DNA from: Ignavibacteria bacterium
Lineage (GTDB): Bacteria > Bacteroidota > Ignavibacteria > Kapaibacteriales > UBA4661
Reading direction: 5' to 3'
DNA: 64,000 nucleotides
NCBI GenBank assembly: GCA_014654705.1
Contig: JACVZY010000071.1
Coordinates: forward strand, 29,429-93,428
Shown here: positions 42,265-51,367 of the stretch, piece after piece
Layout: each line of letters opens with the position of its first letter
Numbering within the stretch: the stretch's first letter is position 1
The notes under the pieces: generated by a model
Databases searched by the model: none
Told to the model about the DNA's origin: nothing
What the model saw: the letters and a program-made list of their open reading frames with translations, nothing else
Position numbers and translations under genes: made by a program

Positions 42265-43641
42265 TTATTCACCTTTGGGTGCGTCGTCTTGAGGCTTATC
42301 ACCCTGAGGTCTGTTACCTTGTGGTTTACCGCCGTCACGCCGGAAGTTACCATCGCGCTTGAATCCGCCACCCCGTGCATTTTCAGGTCTGCCGCCACGT
42401 CTAAAGTCTCCACCACGACCACCGTCGCGGCTTCCACCGTCACGATTGCTACCGTCGGGTTTGCTTCGGAAGCCGCCTGAACGACCGTCTTCAGGCTTGG
42501 TTCTGAAGCCTCCTTCGCGTCCGCCTTCGGGTCTGCTTCGGAAGCCACCATCACGATTGCCGCCCTCACGATTACCACCTTCAGTTCTGCCTTTGAAGCC
42601 GCCCTCGCGGTTGCCTTCGCGCTTAAAACCGCCCTCGCGTCCACTACCACCCTCGCGTCGGAAACCACCATCACGTCCGCCACCACCATCGCGGTTAAAC
42701 GGCTTTCTCTCACGGCGGTCATCCCGTGCGCTGTCGCCACCTTGCGGTGCGAAGGATTGTCCACCTTTTACGCCTTCAAAGCAAAACACAAACTCGCCTT
42801 TGAAGCGCGAAACCACAAATTTCGTATAAAGTTCGCTCACCGTGCCGTAGTGATGTGTTTCGGAATCCATGGTGAGGTTACAGCCCAAGTAGGCACGGCG
42901 CTGGGGCATAATTTGACGGGCTGCTTCCAGCAGCGGCACAAGACGATACGGCGTTTCCAAAAGCGCAACCGTGCGGGGTTCTTGCGCTAAACGCTTGAGT
43001 TCTTGAAGGCGCTCGCCCGGTTCACGGCTGACGAAGCCAGCAAAGACGAAGGAATCCATCGGCAGACCACTTGTGGTGAGTGCTGCCATGATGCTCGTTA
43101 CGCCCGGAATAGCGCGGACGGGAATTCCGGCTTCGATTGCTTTGCGCACAAGCTGTGCTCCGGGGTCGGCAAGAAGCGGCGTTCCGGCATCGGAGACCAG
43201 TGCTAACGTTTTTCCATTTTTGAGCAACTGCATGAGAGCGCGTGTTTGCTCGTTTTCATTATGCTCGTTTAATTCCTCAAGTTTTTTAGTAATACGGTGG
43301 TCGTGTAGCAAACGGGCAACCGTCTTGCCTTCTTCGCCGACAACGATGTCTGCTTGCTTGAGCGTCTTGAGCGCACGATTGCTAATGTCCTCATTGTTAC
43401 CAATAGGCGTGGAAACGATGTAAAGCGTTCCGTGATTGATAGCTTTTGCTTTGCCTTTGGGTTGGTCGTCGGCGGCAGGACTGGGCGAATCCATCGTAAA
43501 ATTAGGCAATGCGCCGAAATCATCGGGAGATGGCTCAGTCGGCACGGTTTGATCAGGCAGCAAGCCTTCTTCGGACGGAGAAATTTGATTGTCGTCGGGA
43601 GCGTCGAATGAATCTGCCGCAAAAGTCATAGTAGTATTCAT
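42265..43641 (-). CDS. rsmI: rRNA (cytidine-2'-O)-methyltransferase RsmI-like with Arg/Gly-rich tail
   Basis: RsmI 2'-O-methylates C1402 of 16S rRNA. The tetrapyrrole-methylase-type core runs about 71-290: GTLYIVSTPIGNNEDISNRA, LVSDAGTPLLADPG, IPGVTSIMAALTTSGLP and a closing KGEFVFCFEG. It carries two extensions. Residues 1-70 are acidic and Pro-rich. Residues 291-458 are an Arg/Gly-rich low-complexity tail of many units such as REGGFK, RDGGFRS and GGRGGDFRRGG. The ordinary enzyme is about 280 residues with a small helical C-terminal domain, which this tail seems to replace. RGG-type tails bind RNA and promote condensates, so the tail may add affinity for rRNA (inference). The core family call is good; the 1402 position is inferred from it. 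Confidence 0.85.
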   Translation of the reverse strand: MNTTMTFAADSFDAPDDNQISPSEEGLLPDQTVPTEPSPDDFGALPNFTMDSPSPAADDQPKGKAKAINHGTLYIVSTPIGNNEDISNRALKTLKQADIVVGEEGKTVARLLHDHRITKKLEELNEHNENEQTRALMQLLKNGKTLALVSDAGTPLLADPGAQLVRKAIEAGIPVRAIPGVTSIMAALTTSGLPMDSFVFAGFVSREPGERLQELKRLAQEPRTVALLETPYRLVPLLEAARQIMPQRRAYLGCNLTMDSETHHYGTVSELYTKFVVSRFKGEFVFCFEGVKGGQSFAPQGGDSARDDRRERKPFNRDGGGGRDGGFRREGGSGREGGFKREGNREGGFKGRTEGGNREGGNRDGGFRSRPEGGREGGFRTKPEDGRSGGFRSKPDGSNRDGGSRDGGRGGDFRRGGRPENARGGGFKRDGNFRRDGGKPQGNRPQGDKPQDDAPKGE

Positions 43642-43795
43642 AATGAAGTGGATGCAACAAAAAATAAAAAGCGATTTTAAGCGACCGTGCGTCGTTCAAA
43701 ACCGCTAATTTACAGAATTCCCCGACAACAATTATCAAGAAATCAAGGAATATCGTATTTCTTCTCCACCGCGAAGACGGAACCGTCGTCAGGCG

Positions 43796-44230
43796 CTAAA
43801 ATGGTAAATCTTCATCCGACGGAGCTCCACTAAAGTCAGATGTTTCCGCATTTGTGCTGCCGAAAGCACTTGCGGCGTGTAATACCTCGTCAAAATTCTT
43901 GCGTCCGTCCAAAAGCAATACGTTATCGGCAACAATTTCGACAACCGAGCGGCGCTCGCCATTTTTTTCGTAAAAGCGTGTTTGTATCTTGCCTTCGACC
44001 AACAAGCGTGAGCCTTTTTTCACAATTTCTTGAATGATTTCCGCGAGTTTACTCCATGCAACGATGCTGTGCCAATCGGTGCGCTCTCGCGGTGTACCAT
44101 CTTTATCTTTCCACATTTCGGACGTTGCCAGTGAAAAGGTAGCAACGGGAACGCCACTTGCTGTATAGCGTAGTTCGGGGTCTTTACCGACATTACCGAC
44201 CAATACAACGCGGTTATATCCTCTGGACAT
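43796..44230 (-). CDS. ssb: Single-stranded DNA-binding protein
   Basis: The 144-residue protein has the OB fold of bacterial SSB: GYNRVVLVGNVGKDPELRYT, FSLATSEMW, RTDWHSIVAWSKLAEI and GKIQTRFYEKNGERR, then a short linker and the acidic C-terminal tip DEDLPF that recruits repair and replication proteins. I chose the ATG at 44230, which has a gagagagg ribosome site just upstream; the TTG at 44245 overlaps that site. The linker is shorter than in enterobacteria. It lies divergent from the rRNA methyltransferase gene starting at 44368. Confidence 0.95.
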   Translation of the reverse strand: MSRGYNRVVLVGNVGKDPELRYTASGVPVATFSLATSEMWKDKDGTPRERTDWHSIVAWSKLAEIIQEIVKKGSRLLVEGKIQTRFYEKNGERRSVVEIVADNVLLLDGRKNFDEVLHAASAFGSTNAETSDFSGAPSDEDLPF

Positions 44231-44367
44231 AGAAACCTCTCTCAAAAAAATTTTGGGTGATGTGTGGTACTTTTTTCGGTATTTTCTATTTTCAGTATTT
44301 TCTGTTTAGCTTGAATTCGCGCCATATTGAGGTTTTGAATTCAACACATAAATAATTTTGTAGCGCC

Positions 44368-45153
44368 ATGACGTATCCGACATTACCAATCAGTGTTCAT
44401 CAATACATTCGTTTACTCCGCAAGCGCTCCGAGCGCGACGCAACACGGCAATGCGTTCTCGAAGGGGAGCATTTATGCGACGAGTATCGCCTGATGTGCG
44501 AACGCGGCGCACTTGCTCTTCCGTTTGAGGTCGTCATCCAAAGCGGTTCTTCGGCAAGGGTTGAAAAACTTGCGGGCGCATTTGACCGCCTGAACGTGCC
44601 TGTTTATGCGACTTCCGAGCATAAATTCCAGCAACTCTGCGATGCACAAACACCACAAGGAATCATTGCCATCGTCGATTTTCCTGAATTACCGCTAGAG
44701 ACGGATAAACCGTTGCTTATATTGGATGCGGTTGCCGACCCCGGCAATGTGGGCACCATTATCCGTACAGCCGAATGGTTCGGTGTGCGTAATATCTTGC
44801 TTGGTGCTGGCTCAGCAGACCGTTTTCATCCGAAGACGCTACGCGCCACGATGGGGTCGGTCTTTCGATGTGCCGTGCATAGTACGCCCAATCTTGCCAA
44901 GACACTTCAAGAGCAGTATGCACATTATCGCTTATACGGCACGGCGGCAGGAGCAGCACTAAAACTGGAAGAGATACAACTTCCGCGCACATGGGGCGTG
45001 GTGCTGGGCAGCGAAGCACATGGCATATCGCCGGAGGTAGAGGCGCTGTTGCACGGCACGTTTCGTATTGACCGCGCAAGCGCTTCGGAGGCGGAATCTC
45101 TCAATGTAGCTGTGGCAGCAGGCGTGATTTTGCACCATTGCAGCACATTATGA
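44368..45153 (+). CDS. SpoU/TrmH-family RNA 2'-O-methyltransferase
   Basis: The 261-residue protein has an N-terminal substrate-binding domain (RLLRKRSERDATRQCVLEGEHL, to about residue 100) and the SPOUT methyltransferase knot with motif 1 VADPGNVGTIIRTAEWFG, motif 2 VLGSEAHGISPEV and motif 3 AESLNVAVAAGVILHH. It methylates 2'-O of a ribose in rRNA or tRNA; which one is not decided by sequence. A TAATTTTG stands at 44353-44360, 7 bases before the ATG, as before the gene at 19158, suggesting a very short leader. A terminator follows at 45212. Confidence 0.9.
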   Translation: MTYPTLPISVHQYIRLLRKRSERDATRQCVLEGEHLCDEYRLMCERGALALPFEVVIQSGSSARVEKLAGAFDRLNVPVYATSEHKFQQLCDAQTPQGIIAIVDFPELPLETDKPLLILDAVADPGNVGTIIRTAEWFGVRNILLGAGSADRFHPKTLRATMGSVFRCAVHSTPNLAKTLQEQYAHYRLYGTAAGAALKLEEIQLPRTWGVVLGSEAHGISPEVEALLHGTFRIDRASASEAESLNVAVAAGVILHHCSTL

Positions 45154-45211
45154 AACGCAATGGGTTTTGAAAGACTTGCTCACAATTTGACCCATCAGAA
45201 TTCCTAAAAGC

Positions 45212-45243
45212 AAAAAGAGCTTCTTTTGTGAGAAGCTCTTTTT
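45212..45243. terminator. Bidirectional hairpin terminator
   Basis: The arms 45212-45224 and 45231-45243 pair perfectly over 13 bp (aaaaagagcttct and complement) around a 6-nt loop, giving a T-run on both strands. It lies between the convergent RNA methyltransferase and glutamate dehydrogenase genes. Confidence 0.9.
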
Positions 45244-45289
45244 ATTCTTATCAATTTTTGTTGAGAGCAATATTCGTTTTGCCTCTTGT

Positions 45290-46852
45290 TTATGGGAACA
45301 AGCCAAGTTGCTTGTACGTCGTGGCAACTTTGTCAATCGCAGAAGCAAATGCCGCTGTACGTAGGTCGTGAATTTGCGGATGCGAATCGGAATATTTTTT
45401 GATTTCTTCGTAAGCATTAATCATCGTGTCTTCCAAACCGGAATTCACAAGATCTTCTTCGCCTGCGCCACGAATAAGCAACTTGCGCTCACTTTGCGAG
45501 AAATTACGTCCGACGAGTTCTTCCACAGCCTCCACCATCCGGCGCTGTGTGTTCTCTTCAAAACGCTTTTCCATACGACCGAAGCGGACGTGAGAGATAT
45601 TCTTGAGCCACTCGAAGTACGAAACCGTTACGCCACCTGCGTTCAGATACATATCGGGTATAATCAAAATACCTTTTTTGAGGAGAATATCTTCCGCATC
45701 GGCGGTTACAGGACCATTTGCACCCTCAGCAATGATTTTTGCTTTGATCCGTGGTGCGTTTTCGGAAGTGATTTGGCTTTCAAGTGCTGCCGGAATAAGA
45801 ATGTCGCATTCGTACTCAAGCACTTCGCGACTGTTCTTGATAGTTTTTGCTTTCGGGAAATTCGTGATGCTTTTGGTCTCGTTACGGTGCTTGTCCAAGT
45901 CTTCAATATTGATACCTTTAGGATTATAGACCGCGCCGTCCCATTCCACAACTCCAATAATGGTTGCGCCCTGCTCTTGCAGGAATTTAGCCGCATAGAA
46001 ACCTACATTACCAAAGCCTTGCACAATAATCGTTTTACCTTCCAAGCCAGTGGTCAGCTTCAAGCGCTTCATATCAGCTTTGTCCGCCGTCGCCTGACGC
46101 AAGCCAAACATCACGCCGCGTCCTGTCGCCTCTCGACGACCACGCACACCGCCTTGCGCAATAGGCTTGCCCGTTACGCAGCCAAGAGCGTTGATGTCGG
46201 TGGAGCCGTGAAAGCTAAGATAGGTGTCGGCAATCCACGCCATTTCGCGCTCGCCCGTGCCGTAGTCCGGTGCCGGTACGTCCACAGCGGGACCAATAAA
46301 GTTTTTATGAATCAGCTCCGAGGTATAGCGGCGTGTAATGCGCTCCAACTCTTCCTCAGTGTAATCGCGCGGATTGATTTTGATGCCGCCCTTGGCACCG
46401 CCAAAAGGAACGTGAACAATCGCACATTTGTAGGTCATCAGCGCCGCAAGTGCCATTACCTCGTCTTGGTCAACCATTTCACTGTACCGAATACCGCCTT
46501 TGGTGGGCAGTTTGTGATGGCTGTGCTCACAGCGCCACGCCTCAATTACCTTGAGTCCGCCCTTGATGCGTACAGGGAAATTGAAATAATAAACGGAATT
46601 ACAGGCTTTAATCTGTTCTGCCAAGCCATGCGGCAAGCCAAGCGCCTTCGATGCTTTATCGAAGTTCTGTGCGACCGACAAGAAGAACGGAAGCGGCTGT
46701 GCTGCGTGTCCTGCATGACCGTTGCTGTGACCATTCTGGCTTACTTTAGGCTTTGCCGTAGTTTTTGCTGCGGTCTTCTTAGCAGTTTTCGCTGCGGTAG
46801 CTTTTGCTATCGTAGCTTTTGCTGCGGGTTTTGCAACTGTTTTGGTTGCCAT
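45290..46852 (-). CDS. gdhA: Glutamate dehydrogenase with histone-like Lys/Ala N-terminal tail
   Basis: The dehydrogenase domain (about residues 55-520) has all GDH landmarks: [11 protein letters not shown], the catalytic Lys in [14 protein letters not shown], the Asp in [20 protein letters not shown], the Rossmann loop [16 protein letters not shown] and the closing [15 protein letters not shown]. It interconverts glutamate and 2-oxoglutarate and should be a hexamer. The first 36 residues ([17 protein letters not shown] onward) contain 10 Lys, 13 Ala and 8 Thr with no acidic residue, very like histone H1 tails, followed by an Asn/Gly/His stretch. That tail is not part of known GDHs and could bind nucleic acid or polyanions. 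It lies 64 bases downstream of hisS. Confidence 0.93.
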   Translation of the reverse strand: MATKTVAKPAAKATIAKATAAKTAKKTAAKTTAKPKVSQNGHSNGHAGHAAQPLPFFLSVAQNFDKASKALGLPHGLAEQIKACNSVYYFNFPVRIKGGLKVIEAWRCEHSHHKLPTKGGIRYSEMVDQDEVMALAALMTYKCAIVHVPFGGAKGGIKINPRDYTEEELERITRRYTSELIHKNFIGPAVDVPAPDYGTGEREMAWIADTYLSFHGSTDINALGCVTGKPIAQGGVRGRREATGRGVMFGLRQATADKADMKRLKLTTGLEGKTIIVQGFGNVGFYAAKFLQEQGATIIGVVEWDGAVYNPKGINIEDLDKHRNETKSITNFPKAKTIKNSREVLEYECDILIPAALESQITSENAPRIKAKIIAEGANGPVTADAEDILLKKGILIIPDMYLNAGGVTVSYFEWLKNISHVRFGRMEKRFEENTQRRMVEAVEELVGRNFSQSERKLLIRGAGEEDLVNSGLEDTMINAYEEIKKYSDSHPQIHDLRTAAFASAIDKVATTYKQLGLFP

Positions 46853-46916
46853 AATTCACACTCCTGAACAATATCTGAAAGCAAATAAATGAATTGAAGA
46901 AATTATAACTGATTTG

Positions 46917-48203
46917 TTATCGAATGTCTATGTGAGTTTTTTCTGTTCCGCTTATGACTTGGTACAGTGTGCCTGTGTCTTCCAACGCCATTTCGTGCTG
47001 CTCACCCGTCGCCATATTTTTGATGATAGCACTTTGGCTGAGTCGCTCCTTCTCACCAATAATTGCCACAAAGCGTGCTTTGGTGCGGTCTGCATCGCGC
47101 ATTTGTGCTTTGAAGGAACGCCGGAGCGCATCGGTGATAACCGTTAAGCCTCGGAGGCGAAGTGCTTGTGCAAGTTTCATGCCGAGCGGGCTGGATTCGT
47201 CGTCAAGAGCAATCACGTAGAGGTCGCATTGTGTGTCGCTTGTGGGTGTTTTTTGCTCTTCTTCGAGGAGAAGAAGGAGGCGCTCAATTCCGAATGCAAA
47301 TCCGATTCCCGGAGTGGGTTTTCCACCGAATTGCTCGAAAAGCCCGTCATAGCGTCCGCCGCCGCCAATTGCGTTTTGCGAACCTAAGCGTGTGGTGACG
47401 AACTCAAACGTCGTATGACAATAGTAGTCAAGCCCCCGCACCAAACGAGCGTCCGCAATATACGGAATTTCTAATGCCACAAGAATTTTTTGTACGCTCT
47501 CAAAATATCGTTGACTTGCATCGTCAAGGTATTCCGTAAGCAAGGGTGCGCCTTTCACGGCATCTGCATCTTCGGGGTGTTTTGAATCCAAGATACGCAA
47601 TGGATTTTTCTCCAAACGATGCTGGCTGTCCGCAGACATTCCGCTGATATGCGGACGGAAATATGCTTGAAGTGCCTCACGGTACCGCAGGCGGCTTTCA
47701 GTGTTCCCTAAGGAATTGAGCCGCAACTCAAATGCCGTTAGTCCGATGGCACGCAAAATGGTGTATGCGAGCAAAAGGCTCTCTGCATCTGCCTCCGGCT
47801 GTGCCGAACCGAGTATTTCCGCATCGAATTGGTGAAATTGACGCAAACGCCCTTTTTGTGGACGCTCTTGGCGAAACATCGCGCCCATATACCAAAGGCG
47901 CAGGAGCGGATTTTTCTCGACAAGCGTATTCTCGATGACTGCACGAACAATGCTTGCGGTGGCTTCGGGACGTAAGGTAAGGGAGGTTTGTCCTTGATCT
48001 AGGAAGGTGTACATTTCCTTGCCAACAATATCTGTCGTCTCGCCGATACCACGCGAGAAGAGTTCGGTATGCTCAAAAACGGGGGTGCGGAGTTCTTGAA
48101 ATCCAAATTGCCCTGCAATGCGGCGAAATGTGGCTTCAAGCGCCTGCCATGCGCCAATATCGGTGGGGAGAATATCTTTTGTACCGCGTACTGCTTGAAT
48201 CAT
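46917..48203 (-). CDS. hisS: Histidyl-tRNA synthetase
   Basis: The 428-residue class II synthetase charges tRNA-His. Motif 1 is in FGFQELRTPVFEHTELFSRG, motif 2 in LRLWYMGAMFRQERPQKGRLRQF with FDAEILG, and the histidine-specific loops are LVRGLDYYCHTTFEF and ATRLGSQNAIGGGGRYDGL. Motif 3 is TPGIGFAFGIERLLLLL. The C-terminal anticodon-binding domain (about 325-420) contains AQALRLRGL and RFVAIIGEKE. Length and motifs are normal. It is followed on the same strand by gdhA without an obvious terminator, so the two may share a transcript. Confidence 0.97.
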   Translation of the reverse strand: MIQAVRGTKDILPTDIGAWQALEATFRRIAGQFGFQELRTPVFEHTELFSRGIGETTDIVGKEMYTFLDQGQTSLTLRPEATASIVRAVIENTLVEKNPLLRLWYMGAMFRQERPQKGRLRQFHQFDAEILGSAQPEADAESLLLAYTILRAIGLTAFELRLNSLGNTESRLRYREALQAYFRPHISGMSADSQHRLEKNPLRILDSKHPEDADAVKGAPLLTEYLDDASQRYFESVQKILVALEIPYIADARLVRGLDYYCHTTFEFVTTRLGSQNAIGGGGRYDGLFEQFGGKPTPGIGFAFGIERLLLLLEEEQKTPTSDTQCDLYVIALDDESSPLGMKLAQALRLRGLTVITDALRRSFKAQMRDADRTKARFVAIIGEKERLSQSAIIKNMATGEQHEMALEDTGTLYQVISGTEKTHIDIR

Positions 48204-48332
48204 GAAGTCTCTGAAATGTTAATAGAATGGATGCTTTCCGGCATAGTTACGCCGCAGCGCCCGTTTTCATTGGCAAATATAGGAGTTTTTGGGGAATTCC
48301 TACGGGGAGATTTTGCATATATTCATAACAAA

Positions 48333-48365
48333 AGCGCCCGCTTATCGTGTAGATAAGCGGGCGCT
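48333..48365 (-). terminator. Intrinsic terminator after the first isocitrate dehydrogenase
   Basis: The arms 48333-48346 and 48352-48365 pair perfectly over 14 bp (agcgcccgcttatc and complement) around a 5-nt loop. On the minus strand the stem is followed by ttttgtt. It closes the minus-strand gene ending at 48389 and stands before hisS. Confidence 0.88.
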
Positions 48366-48388
48366 GCTTGATTTTGTTCACTGCCGAT

Positions 48389-49831
48389 TTAGTTGCCTTG
48401 TACTGCCGAAAACCCGTTTTCACCGTCGAAGGTACAGAGGTTTTCAGTCTTAATGACATCCAGCCCTGCGCTGACGAGCTTTTGCATAAGCTCAACAATT
48501 TGATTGTGCTGAATCGTCCCGCCGTTCTCACCCATATAACGGCAGCGCCAGTGGTCAACACAGAAGGTCTCGGTCATTCCGCCCGGGAATACCTTCACGC
48601 CACGGTTGCTGATAACGCTGAGTTTCAAGTTTCCTGCCGTAATAGGAGTAAGAATTGCGCCAAGGTCTGCCGGCTTGCCACCCGACCAATCCAAGAACAT
48701 ATCCACGCCAACAAGCTCTTTCTTTAGCTTTTTGGGTACTGAAGGCGGAGTGAGAGTCATTGCTTTTGCCTTGCTGTAATCAACGGCTTTCAACTCGTTT
48801 GGCATCTTTCCTAAGTTCTTGATAACTGCATCGGCAAATTCTTTTGTTCCGACCTTTTGCTTACTGATGCCATCTTGGAAAATATCGTAGGTGTGGATGC
48901 CTTGCTCCAGCGTCGAAAGCCACGCATTATGAACGCGTGCCGCGACATCGGCTTGCCCGATATGCCCCAGCATCAGCACTGACCCCAAAAGCAGTCCGGA
49001 GGGATTCGCAAGATTCTGCCCCGCACGGCGCGGTGCAGAACCGTGAATTGCCTCGAACATTGCGCAGTGGTCGCCGATGTTCGATGAGCCTGCAAGCCCG
49101 ACTGAACCTGCAATTTGAGCTGCCACGTCGGACAAAATATCACCATAGAGATTCGGCATCACAATAACGTCGAATGCTTGCGGGGTATCGGCAAGCTTTG
49201 CTGCACCGATGTCCACGATCCACATTTCTTTCTCTAAGTCTGGATATTCTGCGCCAATTTCATCAAAAATTTTATGAAAAATCCCATCGGTCATTTTCAT
49301 AATGTTGTCTTTGGCAAAGCACGTTACTTTCTTGCGTCCGTTCGCACGGGCGTACTCGAAAGCATAACGAACTATTTTCTCGGTTCCCGGTCGCGTGATG
49401 AGTTTTAAGCACTGATAGACATCAGCCGTCTGACGGTGCTCAATTCCCGCATACAAATCTTCTTCGTTTTCGCGGACAATGACCACATCCATTCCTGGGT
49501 GTTTCGTCCGTACATATGGCGCGTACGCTATACAAGGGCGAACATTGGCATACAAGCCAAGCACTTTACGCGTTGTTACATTCAGGCTCTTGAAACCTCC
49601 GCCCTGGGGGGTTGTAATAGGAGCTTTAAGAAAGACTTTTGTGCGGGTGAGCGATTCCCACGATTGCGGCTCAATACCAGCTGCATTACCACGCAAATAG
49701 ACTTTTTCACCAATTTCGATTGTTTCAATAGCCAGCTCTGCGCCGGCTTCGGTGATGATGCGTAAGGTTGCGTCCATAATCTCAGGACCGATGCCGTCGC
49801 CATGCGCGACCGTAATGGGAACTTTTGCCAT
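48389..49831 (-). CDS. icd: Isocitrate dehydrogenase, Thermus/Rickettsia-type with C-terminal domain
   Basis: The 480-residue enzyme oxidises isocitrate to 2-oxoglutarate. Motifs are the N-terminal ITVAHGDGIGPEIMDATL, the substrate loop SLNVTTRKVLGLYANVRPC, VIVRENEEDLYAG, and NLYGDILSDVAAQIAGSVGLAGSSN with MFEAIHGSAPRRAG in the cofactor region. The first 340 residues match the isopropylmalate/isocitrate dehydrogenase fold; about 135 extra C-terminal residues (from about KAMTLTPPSVP) correspond to the domain seen in the Thermus-like branch. Cofactor choice (NAD or NADP) is not certain. It lies divergent from a second isocitrate dehydrogenase of a different subfamily starting at 50115; the 283-base gap between them has no gene. 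Confidence 0.9.
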   Translation of the reverse strand: MAKVPITVAHGDGIGPEIMDATLRIITEAGAELAIETIEIGEKVYLRGNAAGIEPQSWESLTRTKVFLKAPITTPQGGGFKSLNVTTRKVLGLYANVRPCIAYAPYVRTKHPGMDVVIVRENEEDLYAGIEHRQTADVYQCLKLITRPGTEKIVRYAFEYARANGRKKVTCFAKDNIMKMTDGIFHKIFDEIGAEYPDLEKEMWIVDIGAAKLADTPQAFDVIVMPNLYGDILSDVAAQIAGSVGLAGSSNIGDHCAMFEAIHGSAPRRAGQNLANPSGLLLGSVLMLGHIGQADVAARVHNAWLSTLEQGIHTYDIFQDGISKQKVGTKEFADAVIKNLGKMPNELKAVDYSKAKAMTLTPPSVPKKLKKELVGVDMFLDWSGGKPADLGAILTPITAGNLKLSVISNRGVKVFPGGMTETFCVDHWRCRYMGENGGTIQHNQIVELMQKLVSAGLDVIKTENLCTFDGENGFSAVQGN

Positions 49832-50114
49832 TCGTACTCCAAGTTAAAATGTGAAGAAAATGCCGCCTCAATCTCTAGTTTGTATTCTTTGCAAGCGTTG
49901 TTATTTTATGATGAGTCCGCCTACAAGACGAAATGCTATGCGAATCTATTGTTGTAATTTGTGAGATAAAAAAATAATTCTTTTTTCTGCCTCATTCTGC
50001 TCTTTGTAGTGGCGCGGAATTGTGTATTTTAGTACCTTTCAAAGCCGTCATTGCTCTTTTTTTTGATGATGGCTCTCTACCGTTCTACTACTCCAATAAA
50101 TATAGGTTCGTGTT

Positions 50115-51344
50115 ATGAATAAAATTAAGGTTGCTAATCCGGTCGTTGAACTCGACGGCGACGAAATGACCCGCATTATTTGGAAATTTATCAAGGACAA
50201 ACTGGTCTTGCCGTACCTTGATGTGGATATTAAATATTTCGACCTCGGTATTGAGAGCCGAGACCGCACGGACGATACAATCACCGTCGAAGCCGCAGAA
50301 GCAATCAAACTCTATGGCGTGGGGATTAAATGCGCCACTATCACGCCGGATGAAGACCGTGTGAAAGAATTTAAGCTCAAACAAATGTGGAAGTCACCCA
50401 ACGGTACGATTCGCAATATCCTTGATGGAACAGTTTTCCGTGAACCAATTGTATGCAAGAATGTTCCCCGCCTCGTTCCGAACTGGACTGCCCCTATTTG
50501 CGTGGGTCGTCATGCTTTTGGCGACCAGTACCGCGCGACCGATTTTCAAACTAAAGGCAAGGGCAAGCTCACTATTACCTATACTCCCGAAGATGGCTCT
50601 ACACCTCAGTCCTTTGAAGTCTATAATTTCAAAGGCGACGGCGTAGCGATGGCAATGTACAACACCGACGAATCCATTCGTGGCTTTGCTCATTCTTGCT
50701 TCAACCTCGCTTTGCAAAAGAAATGGCCCCTCTATTTCTCCAGCAAAAACACTATTCTGAAAAAATATGATGGGCGCTTCAAAGATATTTTCCAAGAAAT
50801 CTATAATACCGACTTCAAAACGAAATTTGAAGCCGCAGGTATTACCTACGAACATCGCCTCATTGACGACATGGTGGCTTCAGCGCTGAAGCTCAACGGA
50901 AATTTTATCTGGGCGTGTAAAAACTATGACGGCGATGTGCAAAGCGATATTGTCGCACAAGGCTTTGGTTCGCTGGGCTTGATGACTTCCGTTCTCATCA
51001 CTCCCGACGGCAAGGTTATGGAAGCAGAAGCCGCGCACGGCACAGTTACGCGCCACTACCGCGAACACCAAAAAGGGAATCGTACTTCTACCAACCCGAT
51101 TGCGTCTATCTTTGCTTGGACACGTGGCTTAGAGTTTCGTGGTAAGTTAGACGGCAATACCGCACTTATCAATTTCTGCCAGACACTTGAAAAAGTCTGC
51201 GTCGAAACGGTAGAAAGCGGTAAGATGACGAAAGACCTTGCTGTTTGTATCCATGGTAACAAAGTTAATCACGGTGAGCATTATCTTTACACCGAAGAGT
51301 TTTTGGATGCGCTTGACAGTGCTTTGAGAACAACGTTGAGTTAA
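50115..51344 (+). CDS. icd: NADP-dependent isocitrate dehydrogenase, eukaryote-like type II
   Basis: The 409-residue protein is a type II homodimeric IDH, the branch that includes animal IDH1 and IDH2. Diagnostic stretches are [77 protein letters not shown] and [23 protein letters not shown]. It forms 2-oxoglutarate and NADPH. A different isocitrate dehydrogenase (48389-49831) is encoded divergently next to it; together they may split NADH- and NADPH-linked flux, or replace each other by growth condition (inference). Confidence 0.95.
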   Translation: MNKIKVANPVVELDGDEMTRIIWKFIKDKLVLPYLDVDIKYFDLGIESRDRTDDTITVEAAEAIKLYGVGIKCATITPDEDRVKEFKLKQMWKSPNGTIRNILDGTVFREPIVCKNVPRLVPNWTAPICVGRHAFGDQYRATDFQTKGKGKLTITYTPEDGSTPQSFEVYNFKGDGVAMAMYNTDESIRGFAHSCFNLALQKKWPLYFSSKNTILKKYDGRFKDIFQEIYNTDFKTKFEAAGITYEHRLIDDMVASALKLNGNFIWACKNYDGDVQSDIVAQGFGSLGLMTSVLITPDGKVMEAEAAHGTVTRHYREHQKGNRTSTNPIASIFAWTRGLEFRGKLDGNTALINFCQTLEKVCVETVESGKMTKDLAVCIHGNKVNHGEHYLYTEEFLDALDSALRTTLS

Positions 51345-51367
51345 ACGCCGACAAGCTACACAGTGCT

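Noticed and set aside
42359..42829. A Pro/Ser/Arg-rich open frame opposite the rsmI tail
   Set aside because: It is the complement of the Arg/Gly repeat region, so its repetitive composition follows from that.
45368..46867. A 499-codon open frame on the plus strand opposite glutamate dehydrogenase
   Set aside because: It is the antisense of a clearly coding gene, its product is Cys/Arg/Phe-rich with no motif, and the opposite strand explains the lack of stops.
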